Source: Bacteroidota bacterium
GTDB taxonomy: Bacteria > Bacteroidota > Bacteroidia > Chitinophagales > Chitinophagaceae
Length of the DNA: 7,200 bases
Assembly: GCA_023386395.1 (NCBI GenBank)
Contig: JAEWJV010000514.1
Coordinates: forward strand, 1-7,200
Direction: 5' to 3'
Shown piece after piece: positions 1-6,771 of this stretch. Below the pieces are notes generated by a model. It was not told the origin of the DNA and made no database searches. It saw only the letters and a list, made by a program, of their open reading frames with translations. Within the stretch, counting starts at the first letter, position 1. Each line of letters starts with the position of its first letter. The translations under genes were made by a program, and so were the position numbers.

Positions 1-426
1 ATCATCTACTATTCCTGAATAACATACATAAATATCAAGCAGCCCATCACCGTTTACATCAGCCATTGTTACACCCGTTTTCCATCCACCGGGCCTGCCA
101 CTTAATAATGGATTTGCTTCATGTGTAATATCTTTAAATTGCATGTTGCCCAGGTTCAGGTATAGCTTGTTAGGCTGCATGTTGGCAGTAAAAAAAATAT
201 CCAATAAGCCATCATTATTAATATCGCCCACCGCCACACCGCCACCATTAAAGAAATATTCAAAAGCCAGCACATTCAGCGCTTCTGATTCGGTTAAATG
301 ATTACTGAAACCTATTCCTGTATTAGCTGAATCAAGCAGGCGAAACAATTTTTGCTGCGCAGAAACATTTAAAAAGCAGGTTATGAATAAGAGGAAACAA
401 ACAGCAGTAATTTTTATTTGTTGCAT
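1..426 (-). CDS. FG-GAP/VCBS repeat-containing exported protein, N-terminal part (runs off window)
   Basis: The first 142 residues of a longer protein; the frame is still open at position 1. The ATG at 426 is well bounded, because an in-frame TAG lies only 6 bases upstream. Residues 1-24 look like a Sec signal peptide (hydrophobic core VCFLLFITCFL, likely cleavage around VSA-Q). C17 does not sit in a good lipobox. The mature part has two calcium-loop-type motifs typical of FG-GAP/VCBS beta-propeller blades: DINNDGLLD at residues 68-76 and DVNGDGLLD at 123-131. The stretch FEYFFNGGGVAVGDINNDG, followed by NKLYLN and FKDIT, is characteristic of the large VCBS proteins of Bacteroidota, often about 1,100 residues with a C-terminal ASPIC/UnbV region. 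Such genes often neighbour susCD pairs. Expected to act in the periplasm or at the cell surface; the biochemical role is unknown. It follows susD after a strong terminator, and I see no clear promoter in the 45 bases between terminator and start. Confidence 0.88.
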   Translation of the reverse strand, partial: MQQIKITAVCFLLFITCFLNVSAQQKLFRLLDSANTGIGFSNHLTESEALNVLAFEYFFNGGGVAVGDINNDGLLDIFFTANMQPNKLYLNLGNMQFKDITHEANPLLSGRPGGWKTGVTMADVNGDGLLDIYVCYSGIVDD

Positions 427-471
427 CAGCTATATCTTGAATGCTGCTAATGATTGCAGGTGTATAAAAGT

Positions 472-499
472 AAAAAAAGGCTGCTCTTAAAGCAGCCTT
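472..499 (-). terminator. Rho-independent terminator after the susCD-like pair
   Basis: Read on the minus strand, a perfect 7-bp stem GGCTGCT / AGCAGCC (arms 491-497 and 479-485) closes a 5-base loop (486-490) and is followed directly by seven T residues (complement of 472-478). Two A-T pairs (498-499 with 477-478) can extend the stem. It begins 27 bases after the SusD stop codon, as expected for the 3' end of a susC-susD transcript. On the plus strand the hairpin is followed by a mixed A/T stretch rather than a T-run, so it acts mainly on minus-strand transcription. It separates susD from the next VCBS gene, which would need read-through or its own promoter. Confidence 0.9.
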
Positions 500-525
500 A
501 AAATTTAATTATTTAAAGTTTATCA

Positions 526-2151
526 TTATTCTTTATCCCACCATACACGGTTAGTCCAGGTGTCGCCGCCATTTGAGGAAACACCGGCGTTATAATTTTC
601 ACCGTTAGTAGATGGCTCGGTTGAGGGATAAGTTTCTCTTCTCGGAATTTGTCCGCCGGAGAAATTACCCGCATAGTTAACCGGTGTTAATACAGGATAA
701 CCTGATCTTCTCCAGTTATTCCATGCTTCAATAAAATTGAACAATGTGCCGGTGGTGGCCCAGAATTGCATATTGATCTGGGCAAGAGATGCCTCTGTTG
801 AAGAAGTAATAAGCGGATGGGCTGTTGCATAAGTTTCGGCAGTTGCGGCAGAAATTGCGCCTGCGCTATTTAATGTTCCGATCGATTGGATAGCAGCAGA
901 TACCCCATTATGATAATGTGTTGAAGCATTTCCAACATTCCAGCCTCTTACAGCAGCTTCGGCCAGCAGCAATTCTGTTTCAGCATATGTGAGAATAAAG
1001 CCCGGTGTACTTAAACTTCTTGTATAAAGCGCTGCAGTAGGCCTTGAGTACAATCCAACAGCAAATGCTGCATCTCCGTTAATTGAGGCATCTGCAGGTG
1101 ATACGCCCGGATAATTAGGTTCCTTGCTTATATCTGTAGCACCGCCATTTTGATCGTAGCCGCTTGGCATGCCTATCTGTTTGGCAAAAGTGTGGTCACC
1201 ATTAAGCGTTTTATCATTGTTATTGGCAGTGCCGTTTTCTGGAATTTCAGCAATTACAGAAACCCTTGGATCATTACCTGCTTTAAGAAAATCCATCAAT
1301 GGCTTGCTCCACCTAACCTGAGAAAAATCTTCAGGAACCTGTAAAGCGCTTGTGTTGGCATTATTATAACCATTTGCATTATCAAAATTAATAAAGGCGT
1401 TATCATCAACGCTGCTGAAGGTGCCACCTGCATAAGCTTTCTCCGCATATTTCTGTGCAGTAGCGGCATCAACTTTAGTTAAACGCATTGCCATGCGAAG
1501 CATCAGTGAATAACCAAACTTTTTCCATTTTGTTATATCACCATCATAAATTATATCGTTGGTAATTTTATCGCCCGATGCATTTAACGTGCTTATTGCA
1601 GAATCAAGGCTGTTAAGCATTGACGGGTAAATATCAGATTGCTTATCATAAACCGGGAAAGCAATATTGGCTGTTTTTGCCTGTAACGCCTGTGAGTAAG
1701 GGCAATCGCCATACACATCCGTAATCAGCTCTAAATTCAATAACTGAACAATAAAGGCAACACTGCTTAAATTGGTTTGTGCAGTGCCTTTTTCTGCGAT
1801 AAGGTTTTGTAGCTCTTTCGCTTTGCTTGCAGCCTGGTATGCGTTATTCCAGATGCTTGCAGCATAAGTTAAAATATTGCCCGATGCCACATATTTATCG
1901 CCATTACTATAGTATGTTGGATATTCTGCATTCGCAAATATTTGCACCCACATACTTTGAAACAATATAGCACCACTGTAGCCCTGTATTGTGCTTACAT
2001 AGTTTATTTCTGCAGTCGGCAGCAAAAGATTCGGATCAAAATTTTCACCTGACGCTGAGCCAGGATTAGTATTTATCTTATCAAAGTCTTTGGTGCACGA
2101 TGCCGCCAGCATAACCGTTGCCGCACCAATAAATATTAATATCTTCTTCAT
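526..2151 (-). CDS. SusD/RagB-like nutrient-binding outer-membrane lipoprotein (SusD-like_2 type)
   Basis: A 541-residue surface lipoprotein that should form the ligand-binding lid over the adjacent SusC-type channel. Residues 1-19 are a lipoprotein signal peptide with lipobox LAAS-C19. The residues after the Cys (TKDFD) are charged and acidic, consistent with Bacteroidota surface-export signals. The start DFDKINTNP (22-30) and the end RVWWDK (535-540) are hallmarks of the SusD-like_2 branch rather than the classical starch SusD. Other typical family stretches are ITDVYGDCPYS (143-153), LMLRMAMRLTKVD (216-228), the TPR-like helix TYAETELLLAEAA (388-400), WNNWRRSGYPVLTP (477-490) and RRETYPSTE (504-512). 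Length is normal for the family and the gene is intact. The ATG lies 7 bases after the SusC stop, so the two genes are surely co-transcribed and probably translationally coupled. The ligand (glycan, peptide or other) cannot be deduced from this protein alone. Confidence 0.96.
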   Translation of the reverse strand: MKKILIFIGAATVMLAASCTKDFDKINTNPGSASGENFDPNLLLPTAEINYVSTIQGYSGAILFQSMWVQIFANAEYPTYYSNGDKYVASGNILTYAASIWNNAYQAASKAKELQNLIAEKGTAQTNLSSVAFIVQLLNLELITDVYGDCPYSQALQAKTANIAFPVYDKQSDIYPSMLNSLDSAISTLNASGDKITNDIIYDGDITKWKKFGYSLMLRMAMRLTKVDAATAQKYAEKAYAGGTFSSVDDNAFINFDNANGYNNANTSALQVPEDFSQVRWSKPLMDFLKAGNDPRVSVIAEIPENGTANNNDKTLNGDHTFAKQIGMPSGYDQNGGATDISKEPNYPGVSPADASINGDAAFAVGLYSRPTAALYTRSLSTPGFILTYAETELLLAEAAVRGWNVGNASTHYHNGVSAAIQSIGTLNSAGAISAATAETYATAHPLITSSTEASLAQINMQFWATTGTLFNFIEAWNNWRRSGYPVLTPVNYAGNFSGGQIPRRETYPSTEPSTNGENYNAGVSSNGGDTWTNRVWWDKE

Positions 2152-2158
2152 GATAAAA

Positions 2159-5100
2159 TTAGTTTTTGAATTTGATGTTTACATTAAAGCCAAATGTTCT
2201 TGTTGATGGAAGGCTGGTGCCTTCTATGCCTGCGTAGTTTACGTCTGCCCTGAAGCCGCCCTCAGGATCAATGTTATCGCTCTTCTTCATTAGATAAAAC
2301 AGGTTGCGGCCTACAAAAGATATTTGCAGCGTGCGTATAACAGGAACTTTTTTAAGCATCTCTTCGGAGAAAGTGTAACCCAATGTTACCTGCCTTAATT
2401 TAATGTAATCACCACTTAACACATTTATTTTTGAAATCGTTGCCAGCCTTTGGTAATAAGCCTGCGCATTTGCAGCAACAGTATTGGCAGTGCCATCGGC
2501 ATAAACACCGGTTGTAATACCGCCTTCTCTTCCTTCAAGCGTCATCTTATTCAAACCACGATAAATAGAATAATAATTGGTGGCAGATAATACATTATTT
2601 CCATAATTATAATCAACCAGGAAAGACAGATTGAAGTTTTTGTAAGTAAATGAGTTATTCAATCCACCATAATCGGTTGGTAAAACACTGCCCATAGGAA
2701 TGAGGCCGCCCTGTATTGGCAAACCATCTGCATCTACAACTACCTGGCCTTTTGAATCATAAGTATAATCATGTGCGAGAATTTGCGGACCGGCCAAACC
2801 AACTACAAATGCAGTATTGGCATTCAAGGGCCTGTAAGTACCAAGGCCTATGTCGTTATCTGCTTCGTCTGTTGTAAGTATTTTGTTTTGTACATGGGTG
2901 TAGTTTAAAGTGATATCCCAGTTGAAATCTTTACCTCTTACCGGCGTGCCTGTCACTGCAATTTCAAGACCTTTATTCTGAACAGAACCATTAGCAACCA
3001 CCCTGCTTGTATAACCGGTAGCACTGCTCAGGCTTCCGTTCATGATTTCGTTTTTAGTTTTTTGCGTGTACCAGGCAACATCCAAACCTAACCTGTTGCT
3101 GAAGAATTTAAGTTCAGTACCTACTTCAAATTCTGTTTTTGTAAATGGCTTTAAAAAGAGATTAGGCAAAGTGGAGCTAAAATTACCCGTAGGTGTTCCG
3201 TTTATTGAATTACCTACACTATAATAAACCGCAGTTGCATATGCATTGGCAGGCTCACCGCTTGTTTGAGCATAAGAAGCCCTTAACTTACCGAAGCTTA
3301 ATACCGGACTGTGAAGCAATTGAGAAAATACAAAACTTCCTGATACGGAAGGAGTGAATATATTCCTCTGATCCTTTGGAATACCTGAATTATATAAAGT
3401 GGAGAAGGCATCATACCGGCCGGTTGTAGCTAAAGTTAATAAGTCTTTATAGCTGAATTCAACTGAATAATAAGCAGAATGTACTTCTCTATGTATTTCA
3501 GAATAACTTCTTCCAAAACTAACAACATTTCCAGGAGTGTATAAGTAAGGCACTACAAAAGGTCCACCGCTTACACCAATTGATTGAAAATTGTTTTTCC
3601 TGAGGTTGGCGCCTAATGTTGCATTAAAAGAAACATCTTTTGTAATTGAATGATTAACGCCAACAATACCATCTACATTCAATTCTGATGTTTGTGCATT
3701 GGACTGGCTAATGCTTCCAGACTGGCCTGCCGAATTGTAGGAATAAGAAGTACCTGTTGGAGTAACATTCAGGTAATCATCGTTTTCATGATCATAACCT
3801 ACTCTTGCCATAGCATAAATCCAGTCAGTAAAATTATATTTAGCGCTAAGGCTTCCAATTAAACGTTTTCTGCGTGTATTGTTTATCCAGTTATTTACTA
3901 CAAACCAGGGATTAGTTACATAATTATCATCACTGAATACGATTTCTGAGCCATCGGCATTAACACCTGGTTTAAATATTTCATCATTTACGTTACTTGC
4001 CAAAAACTGGAAGTTATTAGGATTACCCGGGCCATCACTCAAATATTCCCTGTTCCGGTCTTTTTGATCGATATAGTTAGCAATTACAGCAACATTCAGT
4101 TTTTTAGTAACATTCTGATTTAAGTTTAAATTGATTGTTTTTCTGCTGATACCGCTTTTTAGCGTAACATTATCGTTTCCTAATGTGGAGGCAGAAACCC
4201 TGTACGAACCATTATCGCCACCACCACTTACAGAAGCCGTATTGGTAAGCGTATAACCACTGCGGTAAAAATTGCTGAAGTTATTTCTGTAAGGGCTGTA
4301 TGAATATTGATTACCATCGTATCCTATTACCTGGCTCCCATCCAGTTTTGAACCCCAGCTTAACCTGTTTGTACCTAATGCACCGGCAGCCGTAGTTGGC
4401 TTTTCACCATTCTGCCCCTGTCCATATGCATACTGGTAATCTGTATAATCAATTGGTTTATCTGTAACATAGTTAACATTATACTCAACTGTAGGCGAAC
4501 CTTTCGACCCCGATTTGGTAGTGATAAGAATAACACCATTGGAAGCCCGGGCACCGTACAATGCAGAAGCCGCCTGGCCTTTCAAAACCGTCATGGTTTC
4601 AATATCATCGGGGTTAATATTACCAATACCATCTCCGGCATCAGCGCCGCCCCATTCGCCGGAGGCGCCTCTGTTAGAGTTATCCATCGGCACACCGTTT
4701 ATTACAAACAAGGGGGAGCCGCCTGAATTCATGCTTGGCATACCTCTTAAAAGTATCCTCGCTGTACCGCCTGGCCCGCCGCTCGTACCTGTAACTTTCA
4801 GGCCGGCTACCTGGCCACTGAGTGATAAAGCCACGTTTGTTTCCCGCGCCTTATTCAGTGCATCCCCGTTTACAGTACTTATTGCATAACCGAGCTTTCG
4901 CTCATCTTTTTTAATACCCAGCGCTGTTACCACAACATCGCTGATTGTATTGGTGCCGGACTGCATTACAACCGACACATCTGCCTGGTCTGGCCCAACA
5001 GGCACAGACAAGGGGTTATAGCCTATATAACTCACTTCAAGCGTTACATTACCGGCGGGTACGGCAATAGTAAAGCTTCCGTCTGCAGCAGTGGTGGCAG

Positions 5101-5263
5101 AAACTTTACTGCCCTTTACAGTTACCGTGGCGGCAACAAGGGGCTGGTTAGCGGAGTCTTTTACAACCCCGGTTAAAGATCTTGTTTGTGCAGATAAATT
5201 CATTGAGCAAAAGATCAGCGCAATAAATAACACAAACATTTGTGGAGGAGGATACTTTCTCAT
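2159..5263 (-). CDS. SusC/RagA-like TonB-dependent outer-membrane transporter
   Basis: A 1,034-residue TonB-dependent transporter that should import the ligand captured by the SusD-like partner encoded next. I chose the ATG at 5263: it gives a clean signal peptide, with basic MRK, hydrophobic FVLFIALIF and likely cleavage near LSA-Q at about residue 25. The in-frame alternative at 5302 is a TTG that only adds MYLLNLLIKNQIS before it. Domain order: CarboxypepD_reg-like beta-sandwich (about 29-101; TGVVKDSANQPLVAATVTVKG), TonB-box-like segment (about 108-115; SDVVVTAL), plug (about 118-252) with LRGMPSMNSGGSPLFVINGVP and the SusC signature GARASNGVILITTKSG, then the 22-strand-type barrel to a C-terminal FNVNIKFKN strand. 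There is no STN signalling domain, so FecA-style sigma/anti-sigma signalling is unlikely. Length is typical and no frameshift is seen. Substrate unknown. The 138-bp leader carries a palindrome described separately. Confidence 0.97.
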   Translation of the reverse strand: MRKYPPPQMFVLFIALIFCSMNLSAQTRSLTGVVKDSANQPLVAATVTVKGSKVSATTAADGSFTIAVPAGNVTLEVSYIGYNPLSVPVGPDQADVSVVMQSGTNTISDVVVTALGIKKDERKLGYAISTVNGDALNKARETNVALSLSGQVAGLKVTGTSGGPGGTARILLRGMPSMNSGGSPLFVINGVPMDNSNRGASGEWGGADAGDGIGNINPDDIETMTVLKGQAASALYGARASNGVILITTKSGSKGSPTVEYNVNYVTDKPIDYTDYQYAYGQGQNGEKPTTAAGALGTNRLSWGSKLDGSQVIGYDGNQYSYSPYRNNFSNFYRSGYTLTNTASVSGGGDNGSYRVSASTLGNDNVTLKSGISRKTINLNLNQNVTKKLNVAVIANYIDQKDRNREYLSDGPGNPNNFQFLASNVNDEIFKPGVNADGSEIVFSDDNYVTNPWFVVNNWINNTRRKRLIGSLSAKYNFTDWIYAMARVGYDHENDDYLNVTPTGTSYSYNSAGQSGSISQSNAQTSELNVDGIVGVNHSITKDVSFNATLGANLRKNNFQSIGVSGGPFVVPYLYTPGNVVSFGRSYSEIHREVHSAYYSVEFSYKDLLTLATTGRYDAFSTLYNSGIPKDQRNIFTPSVSGSFVFSQLLHSPVLSFGKLRASYAQTSGEPANAYATAVYYSVGNSINGTPTGNFSSTLPNLFLKPFTKTEFEVGTELKFFSNRLGLDVAWYTQKTKNEIMNGSLSSATGYTSRVVANGSVQNKGLEIAVTGTPVRGKDFNWDITLNYTHVQNKILTTDEADNDIGLGTYRPLNANTAFVVGLAGPQILAHDYTYDSKGQVVVDADGLPIQGGLIPMGSVLPTDYGGLNNSFTYKNFNLSFLVDYNYGNNVLSATNYYSIYRGLNKMTLEGREGGITTGVYADGTANTVAANAQAYYQRLATISKINVLSGDYIKLRQVTLGYTFSEEMLKKVPVIRTLQISFVGRNLFYLMKKSDNIDPEGGFRADVNYAGIEGTSLPSTRTFGFNVNIKFKN

Positions 5264-5317
5264 TGAGATTTGATTTTTAATTAAGAGATTCAATAAATAC
5301 AAGCATTTCTAATTTGA

Positions 5318-5347
5318 TCTGATATTATAAGGTACTTATCTATCAGA
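5318..5347. promoter_or_regulatory. 30-bp interrupted palindrome in the susC leader, candidate operator
   Basis: Outer arms TCTGATA (5318-5324) and TATCAGA (5341-5347) are exact reverse complements. Inside them a second pair, ATAAG (5327-5331) and CTTAT (5335-5339), is also exact around a 3-base centre GTA (5332-5334). The joins differ in length (TT on one side, C on the other), so the symmetry has a one-base offset, but 12 positions per arm match. It lies 54-83 bases upstream of the susC ATG and 54 bases after the ROK stop. On the minus strand it is not followed by a T-run, which argues against an intrinsic terminator for the ROK gene. The best reading is a binding site for a dimeric regulator, with the ROK protein the obvious candidate; a leader-RNA stem-loop is the alternative. 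No good TTTG / TAnnTTTG promoter match was found around it. Confidence 0.5.
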
Positions 5348-5401
5348 GATGTTTTTTATCAGTTGAGCGCTGCTTCTTTATAGAGAAACAGATCGTGAAA
5401 A

Positions 5402-6649
5402 TTAAACAGTAGCGGTGTCTTTCATTTCTTTCTGCACAGAATGCAACTCAGGTTTGCCCTTGCCTGTTTTCTGAATAAAATCTTTATTCAAATTCTCCAT
5501 TACTAAAGCGGCTGCACCCATTAAACCGGCCTCAACACCCAGCGAAGAAATTTCCACTGTTGTATTTTCTGCCAGTCTTGGAATGCAGTAGGTATTTAAA
5601 GCCTGCTGCAAAGGCGCAAGCCATAATTTTCCGGCTACAGTCCCTCTTCCTGTTATTATTATTTTACCCGGATTAACTATATGTATAAGTATGGATACGC
5701 CGCGGCCTATATTGAATGCACTTTCAGACAATAGTTCCACCGCAAATTTGTCGCCCTTTACGGCAGCAGATAAAATCTTGTTCGCTGTTTCCTGCATCTG
5801 GTCCAGCGAAACGTTTTTTAGCATGGTTGTTTTGCCTTCTTCTATTGCTTTTATGGCCCTTTCGGCCATTACATAGAGTGAAGCTTCTGTTTCCAAACAT
5901 CCTGTTTTACCGCAGTCGCAAATTTTATTATTGGTAAAAAGCGGGATGTGACTGAACTCGCCAGCAAAACCGTTATCTCCCCTGAATAATTTATTGCTGA
6001 TAATCATTCCAAGGCCTATGCCCCAGCCCACATTTATAACCATTGCATTTTTGCAGTTACGCGCTGCGCCCATACGCAGTTCAGCCAAGCCCATAACACT
6101 TGAATCATTATCAATAAAAACGGGCAGGCCTGTTTTTTCGGCTATGTGCGTGCTGAGTGAACCTTTGGTGTTCCTGAAAAATGAATAATTAATCCCTTTG
6201 TTGGCATCAATAAATCCCGGCATGGCAATGCCGATACCTGCAATTTTATTGGTGGGAATGTGTGTATTTTCAATAAAGGTGTTAATGAAATCGATCAGCA
6301 TATTCAGGGCGGCATCATTGTCTTTGAGGTTTAACCCAACGGTTTCAACTTCACTAACTATATTTTTATTTACATCTATCAGTGCAGCCTGTGTTACATG
6401 CTGGTCCATGGATATGGCGGCTATATAAAAATTATCAGGCGCCAGGGAAAACATTTGCGGGCGGCGGCCACCTGTTGAAACAGCATAACCGTTCTCAATT
6501 ATCCAGCTATCATGGATAAGTTCAGCTAATATTTTTCCTGCAATGGGAAGGCTTTTTTTAGTAATTGTGCTTATATCAGCGGCAGATAATTCACCCGAGA
6601 AAAAAAGTTCTTTTATGACTTCCTTTTTATGCGCAGTTAACTTATCCAA
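5402..6649 (-). CDS. ROK-family (NagC/Mlc/XylR-type) transcriptional regulator
   Basis: A 415-residue cytoplasmic regulator. An N-terminal winged helix-turn-helix (about residues 5-68, ending in the typical wing STGGRRPQMFSL) is fused to a ROK sugar-binding fold (about 70-385). The zinc motif is complete: H234, C244, C246 and C251 (EFSH, then CDCGKTGC) have the same spacing as the zinc ligands of E. coli Mlc. The sugar/catalytic-site region keeps IDND (179-182) and E231-x-x-H234. However, the first phosphate loop, DxGGT in ROK kinases, is replaced by SMDQHVTQA (about 80-88), which fits a repressor rather than a sugar kinase. The start is TTG at 6649: an in-frame TAA lies 9 bases upstream, the next in-frame ATG is at residue 81, and starting there would delete the DNA-binding domain. 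The last 30 residues form a charged tail beyond the fold. Located just upstream of the SusC/SusD-like pair in the same direction, it is the likely local regulator. The effector is unknown. Confidence 0.95.
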   Translation of the reverse strand: MDKLTAHKKEVIKELFFSGELSAADISTITKKSLPIAGKILAELIHDSWIIENGYAVSTGGRRPQMFSLAPDNFYIAAISMDQHVTQAALIDVNKNIVSEVETVGLNLKDNDAALNMLIDFINTFIENTHIPTNKIAGIGIAMPGFIDANKGINYSFFRNTKGSLSTHIAEKTGLPVFIDNDSSVMGLAELRMGAARNCKNAMVINVGWGIGLGMIISNKLFRGDNGFAGEFSHIPLFTNNKICDCGKTGCLETEASLYVMAERAIKAIEEGKTTMLKNVSLDQMQETANKILSAAVKGDKFAVELLSESAFNIGRGVSILIHIVNPGKIIITGRGTVAGKLWLAPLQQALNTYCIPRLAENTTVEISSLGVEAGLMGAAALVMENLNKDFIQKTGKGKPELHSVQKEMKDTATV

Positions 6650-6664
6650 TGTTTGTTAGTGGCT

Positions 6665-6685
6665 TTAATATTTCATCAATATTAA
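6665..6685. promoter_or_regulatory. Perfect 8-bp inverted repeat upstream of the ROK gene, candidate autoregulatory operator
   Basis: TTAATATT (6665-6672) and AATATTAA (6678-6685) are exact reverse complements around a 5-base spacer. The element ends 15 bases upstream of the TTG start of the ROK gene and overlaps the candidate -7 promoter element, so a bound dimer would block transcription. AT-rich dyads are also the type of site used by the E. coli ROK repressors Mlc and NagC. The gap is very AT-rich, so a chance palindrome is possible. It does not resemble the palindrome in the susC leader at sequence level. Confidence 0.4.
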
Positions 6686-6709
6686 TAAATAATTAATAAA
6701 TGTAACAAA
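6677..6709 (-). promoter_or_regulatory. Candidate Bacteroidota-type promoter for the ROK gene
   Basis: Read on the minus strand, TTTG (6709-6706) is followed after 21 bases by TAATATTG (6684-6677). This matches the Bacteroidota consensus (TTTG or TTG near -33, TAnnTTTG near -7, spacer about 17-23) with one mismatch in the -7 element. It would start transcription around 6670, leaving a leader of roughly 20 bases before the TTG start codon at 6649. Support is by pattern only, in AT-rich DNA. Confidence 0.35.
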
Positions 6710-6771
6710 TCTTTTAAAAAAATTTTAGAAAGTTCCTTTTACAAATTCTTCAAGAAAAAAATAGCCAGTTC

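Noticed and set aside
443..497. Attenuator: GCTGCT of the terminator's first arm could instead pair with AGCAGC at 443-448
   Set aside because: Only 6 bp would pair, the competing segment is transcribed after the T-run, and the terminator stem is stronger. Probably coincidence.
4515..4889. 124-codon open frame on the plus strand opposite the SusC plug region
   Set aside because: It is antisense to a highly conserved part of susC, its product is low-complexity and rich in Pro and Ala, and it has no recognisable domain. It is a shadow frame. The other short plus-strand frames opposite susD, susC and the ROK gene were rejected for the same reason.
5264..5302. Longer susC start giving a 13-residue extension (MYLLNLLIKNQIS)
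   Set aside because: The codon at 5302 is TTG, the extension precedes a complete and typical signal peptide, and the ATG at 5263 fits the family.
6710..6771. Weak hairpin (AAAG / CTTT) followed by T-rich sequence after the upstream VCBS stop codon
   Set aside because: The stem is only 4 bp and AT-rich, so it does not support calling a terminator.
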